Shown one piece after another: positions 23,239-34,861 of a stretch of DNA of 64,000 nt; the first letter of the stretch is position 1; each line of letters begins with the position of its first letter. Source of the DNA: Tanypteryx hageni (lineage: Eukaryota > Arthropoda > Insecta > Odonata > Petaluridae); contig CM054112.1 of assembly GCA_028673005.1 (NCBI GenBank), forward strand, positions 186,198,564 through 186,262,563, written 5' to 3'. A model generated the notes under the pieces. It did not search any database and was not told the DNA's origin. It was given only the letters and a program-made list of their open reading frames with translations. The translations under genes were made by a program, and so were the position numbers.

Positions 23239-26057
23239 ATTTGGTGGAACAAGGAGAGAGAGAGAGGGTCGTCTACAGATTTCTTCTCCACATAGGTTGG
23301 GCTTGGTTGTTCAACATATTTTTGATCGACAGCCGGAGCATTTACAAAGACGTTATCCGATGCCGATTTATGAAACTTCTTGTTCTTCATTTCTCCATAA
23401 ACCTCAACATAAAAGAAGGATAGGTATTCCTCATTTCCCGGCATAATTTTATGCTTCTTACAAATTCTTTTGTTTTTGCTTACCACCATAAGCTGTCTTA
23501 ATTGTGTAATCGTTGTATGTAGGTAATTTTGTTAAACTTTGAAATGGCGCCCTCGTCCATGTGCCCAAAGTGGCATCAGAAGGATCTAAAAGGACCAGCA
23601 AAATCTTGGTATTATCTTAGCTACCTCATATACCACAATCCCTTACCTACTTCACCTTTCACTTTCATTTAATTGCTTAAATCAACTATTTGGTAAATGA
23701 ACAGAGTAAGTGCACATTTTTCCACTTTTGATGTCATTTTTTCAGCGAGATTTATTTTTTACAAAAAGTGGTACCAAGCAGTTGATGAAATTTTTCAGTG
23801 TACATGAAAAAACTTTGTATAGCATTGGTTTAAGGTATAAGTTCTTTAATTTTTGTTCAAGTCTGATTCTTCTAAATTTACCCTTCCTAAATCTGTTGTG
23901 TTTTTGAGGCGTTTTGTCATTGTTTGCTCGCTGTAAAATTTGTCAACTCGCGTTAAGTTTACTGCGCAAATTCCGGGCTTCTCGGTTTTGAAATTTTCTT
24001 TTTTCTATGTCTATATATCACATATCTAGTTCACCGACCTTTTTGTAAACAGAGGATCAAAAGGTAATTTTATGTACGTCTGATATTCTCTTTGTTTAAA
24101 TAAGTAGTAGTTCATTTTATCTCAACAGGGATTTTTTTTGATTGATGGATGGTTTGGTTATTCAACTGAGTATTGCGACGATTTCTTTCATATGTATTTT
24201 TAATTTCTTTGTTATAATTGGCAGATTGGTTATTATGGTATGAAAACTTCCCATATTGTGTTTATTGTGGTAAAAGATTTTTTGGCGCATGTAATTGTTG
24301 CTGAGTAAAGGTTTTCTATAAATATCAAATTCTATTTCATGGTTGTTTCTAGTTACAATTCGATCTATGAATGTGATATTATCCACTTAAAATGTGAATT
24401 TCATTACGGGGTATTATTTATTTCAGATTTCGATGACACCGTTAATGTTCTTAAAATAGGAGTCCAAATGAAATGACGAAAATATCATCTCGGTACGTAA
24501 TCCATATCGGTGGGAAGCTGTTAAATATTTCTACGGCAAAAAAAAGAAGTTACCTTAATCTTAAATGGATTAATAAATTAAAAAGTAAACAAACTAGATG
24601 TCTCTTACAGTAGTTTAAAAGAATAAAAGCCGGGCAGAAGACCGCATAATCTTCAAATGAGCACGATTATCAAGAAAGATAGAGACAAACGTCTTGAAAA
24701 TAGATGCACGTAACCACAAACGCTGGTCTCAAACAAAACACTCCAGCAAATTCAGCTAACTGAGCGCGTCCAGCGGAATTCCATATAAACACAGTTGCTA
24801 GCAGTCTATCGATATACTGCAACCACCATCTATCAATTTTGTCAAGAAGTACGTTCGATACGGCAATTAGGCCATATTGGGTACAGTTACCTTACATAAA
24901 CTTTGTCTAACTGACTACTAAGAGCAATTTGTCTTTCGGTTGCTGACGGAATTTTTGGACTTATCTGTGACACTAGCCGCCTCATCTGTACTCGCCAGCG
25001 TAGGAGTTCCTCCTAACACTTGTTGAGCACTTGGGTAAGTCAATGATTTCCACAAAGACGCCCCAGTCCATTTCCCGCACGCTAATACATTTACTTCTCT
25101 TTCAGATCTAGACAGGTTTACAATAGCCAAGATAAAAAAGTTAACTTGAACATTGTCAGTTCAACCTATGGGATTATTATATTTTAACATAACGACACCT
25201 TTATTCATACTTACTAAAACTTAAGCAAACACGGAGTCCTTCCGCATACCGCTAAAAAAAGGTGAAGCAGAGATCGATTTCGATACAACATATATACGAA
25301 CTGAGTATCTTGAATTTTACGTCTTTAGAAAAGCAACAAAATATAAAAATAAAAATATCCAAACGGAATTAAGGTTGACAAATTTCCCAATAAAAGTCTG
25401 TTTCTCTTTTTTCCTCCAATCCCTCACGCGTGGGGATCCGAAAGGAACCTCTCCTCCATTTCCTTGTTTCTAAACGAAACCTCTTTCCTCATTGCCTCTT
25501 CCTTCTTCCTCCCTCTCCCACTAACAATGACGAAAAACGCTATACTTATAACGCACGACTTTTCTTTTCCGTGCCACATTATTTTAATTTTATAGGGTCA
25601 TAGAAGGCCGAACATAAGGACCCTTTTTATATTTTTACCCTTTTGGCTCCCTGCCAAATGCGGTTGAAATCGCCAGCCCGGATCAATAGTTATTTCCGAG
25701 AGAAAATATTTCCTCTCTCGCGGAAATTGGAAAACTTTTCTACCACAAAATGTGAGCAGACTTACCCCCTCTTCACGCAAGCCTACCTTTTTATGAAAAA
25801 AAGAAATGACGCTCTACTATTTATCTCGTCAAATCTTTTTCGGCCATTTGGCATTTATCGCTGAGCAGGGTAAAAGTGTTTAGCAATGAGTGTTTTTTTC
25901 TTGGACAAAGTCGATGTCGACATAACTTGCATATACAAAAATCTGATGTGGCCACCACATGACTTTCTCCATACCTGTAATTTTTCTAAAAATTCCAAAC
26001 AGGTTACATAATAATAAATATTTTAAGAAACTGCGAGTAAATTTTAGACTTTCTTCT
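23239..26057. other. Intron sequence with two unexplained minus-strand frames
   Basis: AT-rich intron. A minus frame from 23489 toward the hAT insertion at 23238 (MVVSKNKRICKKHKIM...) and another at 25130-24918 ending in ...SVSNRKTNCS look more protein-like than their surroundings but match nothing I know. Positions 25400-25560 are C/T-rich. No other feature is supported. Confidence 0.35.
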
Positions 26058-26324
26058 TCATCTAAAGGCTAAGCCTTGTCTCTGCAACCATGAACTCCTG
26101 TCCTCTGCCATTCTCTTCAACATCTCGTACTTCTCAACTCCCATCACTGACTCCACGTCATCTAGGTATTTCTTTCTTGGTCTGCCTCTTCCTTTCTTCC
26201 CTAAAAGTTTCCCCTCCAAGATGTTTACAATTAATCCATTATGTCTAATCACATGGCCTAAAAATTTTGCCTTCCTTTCTTCCATTCCTCTGATCAGTTT
26301 CCTTTCTTCTTTTACTTCTTCCAA
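26058..26324 (-). mobile_element. Non-LTR retrotransposon C-terminal tail
   Basis: An intact 88-codon minus-strand frame encodes EERKAKFLGHVIRHNGL, then ILEGKLLGKKGRGRPRKK, YLDDVESV, EMLKRMAEDRSSW. This is the standard C-terminal tail of insect endonuclease-reverse transcriptases (LGH-LRH-GL, EGK-GKRGRGRPR, YE-LKR-A-DR-W). Only the tail is present, so it is a 5'-truncated copy, but it has no internal stop and is younger than the other tails in this window. Confidence 0.8.
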
Positions 26325-26400
26325 ATTTTAGACTTTACAAAGAACAAATAAACTCAAAACACAGCCTTCTGATATTGGATATAGCCACAAGGCTCCAACA

Positions 26401-27794
26401 ATTAAGAAAAGAAAAAGGAGCATTACTCAGACGTAACCAAGCGTCAATTGTTAACAATAGTCGTCGGTAGGTGGCGTGGTGGTGGCAGCTAAAAATATAA
26501 GATATCTCTTAAACAATGCATTATATGGGGAAATGTTTCAAACAAAGGTTGTAGAAAATGAAATTTCCTACAACTTTTATTCCAATACATTTTTACATTT
26601 AACAAATATTAAAGCAAATATTTAAAAATAACGGATAAGTGACAAGAATAAACACCCACTTCCGGTAGACCGATTTTTACCAAAAACTAATCAGATCTTC
26701 TAACTTTTATAAAAATGTTAAATATAAAATTTCGCGTTCACCTGATCAATAGATTTTGAGTTAGAGCACCCACAAAAAAGCTATCACATACACAGACATC
26801 GAGAAAATGGTCAAAACGTGTTCAGGGGACCTCAAAACGTGTATTTCCGTTGAAATCTCGAAGTCGATTTTTTTATGAAAAGAATATTTTCCTCTATACT
26901 ACGTAAGGAGAAAGTAAAAAATGATCGTGATGTTTCTCCGATTAATAAAAATTAAAATAATTGTATCGTGACTACCAGTTATAAGAATTATTTGATTTAA
27001 TCCCGCTATCAAGGTATTAATTTTGCAACAGTCCACACGATTATGCAAAAAGTTTCATTTTCAGATATTAAATTTAACTTATAAACTAGCCACTCAAACA
27101 CGTTACATGAGCTGCACGAGTACTCAATCAATCCGGAAACCATACCTACTGAGAAGAACTAGGTATTATGACATACATGAAAATAGGCTACTAATCCCGA
27201 GATAATCTTAGAAAAATATCTCTTAGTAATAACTCATAAGACATGAACAGCTTAAATCTGATGATGTATCATATCTTTATTACTTTCTCCATATACGTAG
27301 TATGAGAAAGTGTTGTTTTCATGAAAAAAATTGAACTCGAGATTTCAACGGCAATACATGTTTTAAGGTTCCCTGAACACGTTCTGACTAGTTTCGCGAT
27401 GATGTCTGTCTGTCTCGGTCTGTATGTGATAGATTTTTGTGGGCGATCTAACTCAAAAACTATTAATCAGGTCAACGCAAAATTTTATATTTAATATTTT
27501 TATAAAAGTTAGAAGATCTGATTAGTTTTTGGTAAAAATCGGTGTTTACTCTTGTCACTTATCCGTTATTTTGAAATATTTGCTTTAATATTTGATACAT
27601 GTCAAAATGTAATGGAATAAAAGTTGTAGGAAATTTCATTTTCTACAACCTTTGTTTGAAACATTTCCCCATATAATGCATTGTTTAAGAGATATCTTAT
27701 ATTTTTAGCTGCCACCACCACGCCACCTACAGAAGACTATTGTTAACAATTGACGCTTGGTTGTCTTAATAACGCTCCTTTTTATTTTCTTAAT
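26401..27794. mobile_element. 1.4-kb foldback (long inverted repeat) element
   Basis: Arms of about 520 bp (26401-26923 and 27277-27794) are imperfect reverse complements over their whole length, around a loop of about 350 bp. Shared blocks include gcgtcaattgttaacaatag, tgcattatatggggaaatg and aaaaactaatcagatcttct. The inner ends carry a tactacgtatatggagaaag-type motif also found at the ends of the composite element at 37.6-41.6 kb. There is no transposase frame. A transcript would fold into a very long hairpin. Confidence 0.85.
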
Positions 27795-29890
27795 TTTCAA
27801 CCGGAAGTAATTGACAACGATCCCAGAGCTAACAATACGTAATTTGCCATATAAATATGGAGAAAGTCATGTGTTGCCCACATCAGTTTATTTTTCATTA
27901 CGATGCATGAATTGGAGCATTTCAATAATCGTACCCCAGGTACTGATATTTTTTTGTATTCCTAACGACGGTTCTACACAATCTAATCCACAATGACTGA
28001 TTTGATTGATTTTTCAAAATTCTATACTATGCTTTTTAGATGGTATATATGCCTTAAGTCCTGATGTAGATAATGAAAAACCTATTCAATGAAACCACGA
28101 GCAAATGAACATTCTCCCCTTTGATTGTCCAACAACCATCAATTTCCCCATCAGCTTTTGGCTTTGGTGTTTTGAACGGAAAATACGTTCATTGATTTTT
28201 CATTCCCTCTGCCTGGGACGGACGACTTAAAGGCACCGACGAGTCTCCCGACCGCACAGCCTGAATCTCACGATTCCGTAATTTCGATGAATTGATTTGA
28301 CGCTCACCAGAGGTGTTACATCCATACGCCATTATCGTGATGATGATAGTAAGTTATTGCAGTTCAGCTTCGTGTCAGTGGATACATTGAAATACAAATG
28401 ACTGCCACGAGACTAAGGCGTATATTAATACTTAACCCGGGCTAAGCCCGATACAGATAATACATAAATGGTATACAACCCCTATATGAGCTCACAGGCT
28501 CAGGGGAGGACAGAAATGACCCAGTCATTATACTTCAACACACTATAACCTCAGCAGCCGGGAAAAAGAATGAACTCCCTCCGTGTATCCCGGCTGCTGG
28601 AAAAACCCTAATGCTAGCGTCTCTTATTAAACCTTTGCACTCACCATGGTGAGAATGCGTGCCTTATTTGAAAATAAAAAATCACGCAGTCGCATTTAAA
28701 TACACTACGTACAAATGAAAAACAAGCTACTATTTCAGATTAATGAACTTCTGAACTTATTGTAAGGACGCTGGAGCGAGAATTGGGAAAACGGCAACAG
28801 ATGTTTGAAGGGGGAGGTTTTAGGGGCAATATATATCGTGCTGTTCACCCACTTGGCAACGAAGTCTCACCTTAGACCGATGGAGGATTCGTGAAGAAAT
28901 GCACGCTAACGCGTCGTGAGGAAACCGTGCGCTGACATGAAAGGCTCGTCATTGAGACGGTATATCTCTGACCAGACCAAGACCGGGAGTACCGAAAGTA
29001 AGAGGATTAGCATTTGCGAAAGAAATGAGGACATGGATGTAATATGCAACACGGTATTTATGTTGGGTCTTAGTGACACTACTAATAACGAACAATTGAT
29101 AACGGTCGCGCATTTGCCAAATTCTCGACAACTCTCCAGAGAACATGGCAACCGCCCAAACATCTAAACAAACAGCACTGGATATGAATTGTTCTAGAAG
29201 AAAGGAGACGGTTCCTTGTAATATGCCAGCGGAATATGCAGTATAGGGAGCAGAGAGTGTTTTTACTAAAGAATTGTTAGTGTGTAACTTTGGAATGAGA
29301 TACGACGCCTAAAACATTTGTCACCTATGCTGACTCGAGAAGATGCACCTGTTTTTTTGTGCCAATCGCATGAAAAATTTATTTTCGGTTATGCTTCGGT
29401 GTCCGTCATCATAGGCGGCAGAAAACGAGATTTGATATCGTGAACGGACCATTGTAATGTTTTCTTTTCACCGCGCCAATTAATCAGAACATTTGTGCCG
29501 CGAAGAATGGGATATTCTCGATTATCCGGATGTCTATAAGTGGATGAAGGTCATTGCGATTCACCTTGCTAGAACACATGCGGCGACGGCAATTCACCGT
29601 TTTATCAAAAAAAGTAGGAATTGCCAACATTTGGAGAGCTTTGTATTTTCAGCGCGTATTAGCAGCACTTGGCCTCTAAAGAGCAGATGTCCCTCCGTCA
29701 AACTCTTTCCGTATGCCCGCATTGAACATTTTTTCGTTCGAAAAGATAAAAACAAAAATAGAACCTTTTTCTTCATAAATATTTCTATTTTTCTTTTCCT
29801 TACCCAAAACTAAATCACCATCCAGAGATCGACGCTTTTGGAGGCCTTGCTGAACATTTTGGCTCCGCAAAAAGTTGACGGACTTCTTAC
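27795..29890. other. Intron sequence, nothing recognised beyond a short hairpin
   Basis: AT-rich intron. A 12-bp perfect stem (cagcagccggga / tcccggctgctg) lies at 28552-28563 and 28588-28599. The overlapping frames at 28906-29167 on both strands and 29493-29813 have no domain support. Confidence 0.4.
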
Positions 29891-29905
29891 CTTTATTTCG
29901 CTTTT
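29891..29905 (-). CDS. Candidate 15-nt in-frame microexon of the RhoGEF
   Basis: On the minus strand a good acceptor (ctttttaatttgacgtatttgcag) is followed by 15 nt encoding KSEIK and the strong donor AAAG|gtaaga. It is phase 0/0, so it can be included before the DH exon without disturbing the frame. Frame-preserving microexons in RhoGEF and cytoskeletal genes are often neural-specific. Splice strength is seen; use is inferred, and such a short candidate can arise by chance. Confidence 0.35.
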
Positions 29906-30822
29906 CTGCAAATACGTCAAATTAAAAAGCGTTGAACATTTACGATTTATAAGGGCATTTAGAAATGCCCTCAAGTGGTTCGCTCTATTTGGCATGAATT
30001 ACGCATTAGACTGGGTTATTATATTTATTCCAAACTATTAAAGCAGAAAAGTTAAGTCTATTTCCTTCCCTCTTGGTTTGCAAAATTGCTCGCAATTAAT
30101 CGCATTCATCCGTCCGAGTTCTTTAGGCTGCACCTTCGAAGGAAAAGCTTGGCACCGCTAACTCCACATGTTGCGTAAGAAAGCCCATTATATTTAACCG
30201 AAAAAATTAACTCCGCCAATTCCGTTAGGAATAAAAAAACGCCCCCCACCCCAAACCCTCCTACCCGGCGGAAGTCCAGGGGGAAATAAAAACGAATGAA
30301 AAGATGTTTCCTATCACGGCGGCATTCTCATGCGGAGAAGAGCGGCCGAGGCGCTGAAAAGTTTATTCCGCACGCCTGCGCCGAATAACGCCCTCTCGTG
30401 AATGAAAAATCGCCGCGAGATTTTGACGCGCATCGCGCCTTACGCTCGATTTTATTTTCCAGATGTTACCGGTCATTCGAATGGCCCGAAACATGGGAGT
30501 CCCGAAAGGACGAAGTGGCACACATGCACATCTTCCGGTATTGGATTACGTCCAACCATAAGTAAAGCCGATCCCTCAAAACACTCGTAGAAGGTCGTAC
30601 TTTCCCATTTTCCGCGACGCGGAGAACGGCGGACGCGAAGGGAAAAAAAAGAACGATTTTACTTTCGGAAGGAGCCGTTTTGACGTGCCGGCGCGAACAG
30701 AGCGCGAAAACTTTGACTGGAGATTTCAAAATGTCAATTCGTTCTCCTCTCGAGAAAGCTTAAGCCACGCTTTCAGAAAACTACTCCGCCCGGGTGCCAT
30801 TTTTCCATTAGGTATGACTTAC

Positions 30823-30885
30823 GTGAGTAGTAGCTGCGTGTAACTCAAAGGAGATTCCGAGAAGCGGCCCCGAAGAAGCTTTTTC
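30823..30885 (-). CDS. Candidate 63-nt cassette exon of the RhoGEF
   Basis: A very strong acceptor (tatttttatttcttgtactctctgtgcag) precedes 63 nt that encode EKASSGPLLGIS and FELHAATTH, closed by CAC|gtaagt. The exon is open only as needed and is phase 0/0. It fits exactly between the giant exon (leaves phase 0 at 45550) and the DH exon (enters phase 0 at 780). No domain is recognisable in 21 residues. It probably lies in the linker just N-terminal of the DH domain and may be optional. Confidence 0.55.
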
Positions 30886-33392
30886 CTGCACAGAGAGTAC
30901 AAGAAATAAAAATAGAAGCGGCTCAGTATTCGGAAACACTTTGCATCCGAGAAGTAACATTTTGAATTATGGAACTCGACCCATCTCTGTTACCATCGCG
31001 TCAAATAGTCTCCACGTCGTTCTACGCGCGAATGCAACACATCCAAGGCAATTACGTAAAGCTGGTTCGCACGTGGTGTAGGTATTTCGAACAAATATGA
31101 AAGAAAATCGTAAATATAAAAGTTTTTCCATGCATACACATCCACATCTACAAGGGAAATTAGACACTATTCTTATGAAAAAAAGGTAAAAAATGTGAAA
31201 AGGTACTTTTTAGCCGTTAAAAAAATTACATGGTCAAAATAACTAGCGGATTATTACGCTTGCGAATATATTTTCATGGCGAAAAGGAGATATTTTTCAA
31301 ATACATTGACAGTAAGGACGTAGAAAGAAAAACTTTTGAGAAATTGTTGCAACAGAGCATGCATATTAATTTGAAAATTAATGCAACTATCACTCTTTAT
31401 AAATTTCGACTCGATTAATTATTCCATAAAAATTCTGGTTCACCTAAAAAAACACGATAAACCTTCCTAAAAAGTGAAACTCAGTCGGTTACATTATCTA
31501 TTATAAAAAGCTGCGTCATACGGAGGAAGATATATGTTATAAAACCTAAAGTACTTCTAGATATGTCACGGACCTGAAATTTGGCAGGATGATATGTTAT
31601 TAGGTACAACCAACCAGAAAAATCGAAAATTCTAATTTTTTTTTTTTAGTTTTTAATGGGGTATTATAGACCCCAAAGTTCCATTTCGATACTCCATAAG
31701 AAAAAAATGGAAATCTGTGCAGTTTCATAAATTTGCATTTTTAAATTAGTTATAATTAAGATAGAAACCCGAGACGAAAACAATTCTATAGCTAAAAGAA
31801 TGAGGTTTCTTATTTTTGAAGACTAAATTCAAATCGGTGCCGAATTGACGAAGAAATATGTTTTTAATTGGAAAAAAGCAGATGCTCGACAATAAAGAGC
31901 TTCAGCTACCATAGCAACCAGCACAACGCTTTTCAATGGGAATTGGCATCCGTATTATGATAGCATCGCTTTAATGCTTTTGAATAGTGAAATTCTTATT
32001 GTCCCATTGATTTCAACCAAAGACGAATACATATGATGACGTCATAATTTTAAAACGCGATATATTTTATTAAATAAAAGAACGTTACTCCTTTCAATTA
32101 TGGGGTTGATGAACTGTATATAATGATAGCTTCAATTTAGTGCTTCTAAAGAGAATCAGTGGATTGTATTATAATGCAATTGATTTAAAACTAAAGCGTA
32201 AACTTATAAAGACGTCAAAATCCAAAAACAGGAAATATTAAAGAGACACAATCCTCAAATCAACCGTGGTTGATGCTTTGCATTTCCAGTAACTATTAAT
32301 GCGTCTCTTGGGTTGAACTCTTGGGGATACCACTGGTAGTCAGCTGGAGAAATATTAAAGAAAATCTGCCATAAGTTAACATGGGGAAAAGGAATTATAA
32401 TGTGACCAATCTAAAAGGAATACGGAGCTGAAATTTTGCACGTTAATAGGATTTTGCTCACAACCAATTAGAAAAATTGAAAATTTCAAAATTGTTTATT
32501 TTTAGGGGTTGTTTTTACCCCAGTTGTACATTCAAGATTATTAATTTTTATCACGAAAATTATGTCGTAGCTTAAGAGCTTTTGCAACATTTTGTAGCAA
32601 ATTCTATATAGAAAAAAAAACAAAAATCTTAAAATTTTTCAACAAGCGGCCGCTAAAGATTCGCAATTGTTCAAAAGAAATTTCAAGAATTATTATTTCC
32701 GAATGTACTACAAAACTGAAATGTTTCTTCAAGGTATAATTTGTAAAAAAAACGAAATAGACAGTATAGAAAATTTGATATTAATTTGTTTAGCTGTTAA
32801 AAATTCATAAAATTTAAACAAATTGATAAATGTTTAGGTACTACGGGGCGAGCTAGGGAGCTGAAATTTTATTAATTAGAGCTTGGTGCAAATGCACAAA
32901 TAAATATTTGAATATCTCAATCAAGTTGCTATTGCGGCCGTTAAAAATATTTAAATTTTAAACAATTAGATTAATATTATTTCACTTCTAGATGTGCTAT
33001 AACTTTAAAATTTGACACAAAGGTGTGGCATTAGAACTCCACAATGGAAAAAATATAATATTCTTTAAATTGAAAATTTTAGGTAATGTTTTACTCCAAT
33101 ATTTTTCCATAAGGAAAAAACGAAAATTGGTACAGAGGCGAAATCTTTTGAATTAAAAAAGATATTTCTCATAAAGAAATATCTATCTGAAAAATTAATG
33201 TTTTTCAAGGTGAGATTAAATGCTTGCATAATGCAAGCACCTTCTATTAGTATTTAATAAAGAGACAATTTACGGACAGCTATTAAATGTGTTCCCTTGA
33301 ATTATAAACAAATTCCACAAACTAACATCTTAACTCAATTAACAATTAAAAAATACAAAAGTAAAATTTGATCTTTATAATTAAAAGTTACG

Positions 33393-33394
<2 letters not shown>
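30886..33394. repeat. Intron with diverged repeat units
   Basis: From about 31540 to 33230 the AT-rich sequence contains several diverged units built around gctgaaattttgcacg or tgaaatttggcagg, an (a/g)aaaaatcgaaaatt stretch, and gttaaaaat(t/a)ttaa(a/t) blocks (about 31570, 32430, 32860, 33010). The spacing of about 400-850 bp suggests a decayed tandem or dispersed repeat. No coding frame is preserved. Confidence 0.4.
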
Positions 33395-33487
<93 letters not shown>

Positions 33488-33502
33488 CACACACACACAC
33501 AC
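33395..33502. repeat. Compound (AT)n(ACAT)n(AC)n microsatellite
   Basis: About 28 AT units are followed by seven ACAT units and then a short (AC)n. The reading frames across it are artefacts. Confidence 0.97.
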
Positions 33503-33581
33503 GTTAAAAAGGTAAATATCCAGACTATAAACTGTAACGTCCTAAAATTTGCCCATTTATCTTCGAATAGTTTTCGTAGAT

Positions 33582-33907
33582 CAGGGGTGGGTAACCTATG
33601 GCCCACGGAATGTATGCGGCCCTCGAGACTATTTTATACGACCCGGAAGCTAAGATAAAAAATCTATTCGTGAAATTTAACACACAAATTCGTCTTTTTT
33701 GGAAAAATTAGCATAATAAAACCTTTAATATCTTACATTAGCCCTAAATTCCTTATTTAGACTTGAGTCTTATTTATATGACCCCACAGAACTTCCGATT
33801 TAACTCTAATCCGGCCCATTGAAGGATCGACAACTTACAATGCGGCCCGCCGAAGTATTCGCAACCACCGATGTGGCCCGCTATGTACAAAAGATTGCCC
33901 ACCCCTG
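33582..33907. mobile_element. hAT-like MITE with CAGGGGTGGG ends
   Basis: Ends CAGGGGTGGGTAACCTATGG and, reversed, CAGGGGTGGGCAATCTTTTG form short inverted repeats of the type common at hAT ends. Inside, gcggcc and cggccc motifs recur near both ends. 326 bp, non-coding. I could not find a clear 8-bp target duplication, so the flanks have probably decayed. Confidence 0.65.
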
Positions 33908-34819
33908 CCCTACGATACACATGCGAAAATTTTCAAAAATATCTATAAATTCCCGATGACTGAAACAACCTTGTTCGTGCATCATCAAGCCTTTACACCT
34001 CCGCTTTTTACCATCAGTTAGGAAAAAAGAAACCGCCGAAAAAAAACCCAAACTTAAGGAGAGTTATTTTGCCAAGAAAAAAATAACCCTTCCTTCCTTC
34101 GCTTCGTTTCCATTTCGATTAAATAAGGAACGATGACGAAGGAATACACTCGAAGGAAACTTCCATGACCAATCACGAAGATCCAAAAAAAACCCCTTGT
34201 GGGGAAAGAGGGCGAGGCGAACGGCAGCGCCACCACAAACACGGACTCTTTAAACTCGGTCACATTCACGGAGTCCGGGGTTCTCCCCTAAGGGGCTTCC
34301 AGAACCACCCTCCTCCCCCCCCTCCTCCTCCTCTCCCATTCCATTCCCACTTCTCGCTCTCTTTGTTAGTCATACGGAGACAGAAATAAGCCTCCTCTCC
34401 CACGACACAAGAATTAATTCTAACCGGCCTTCGCGACTGCGTGGGTGGGGTGCGATTTAGTGCGTGCGTAAGGAGGGAGGGGGGAGTTTGCGTGCGCAAG
34501 GAGGGAGGGAGGAGTTTGTGCGCGCGCGTGTGCGTGCGTGTGTGCGTGAGCGCGTGACTCCTTCTCTCGTATGAGGTCGTGAACGGGCACCGACGCCGCC
34601 AATGATCATCGTCTGAGAGAAAAAGGTGGAGGAGAAGAGAGCGGCATCGCCATTCATCGAACCTTAATCCGATCCCGAGGCCAGACGGCGCAATAATCCG
34701 AGTAAGACTTGTTTAGGAGAGAGGAAGAAGGTCTTGGGGTAAATACCCCACCGTTCGCAGCGCCTTAACCCTCCGAGGGGCATGAGAACGGAGGGAGGGG
34801 AATTTCGGGAGAACTAGGA

Positions 34820-34861
<42 letters not shown>

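Noticed and set aside
25036..25037. Strong plus-strand donor TGG|gtaagt with an upstream acceptor-like site
   Set aside because: The intervening segment has stops in all three frames; at most a non-coding exon.
28906..29167. Open frames on both strands, with a minus-strand donor at 28865
   Set aside because: The possible exon reaching that donor has stops in all coding phases needed, and no family is recognised.
33368..33658. Tyr/Ile-repeat frames across (AT)n arrays (also 18801-19263 and 58443-58903)
   Set aside because: Microsatellite translations, not genes.
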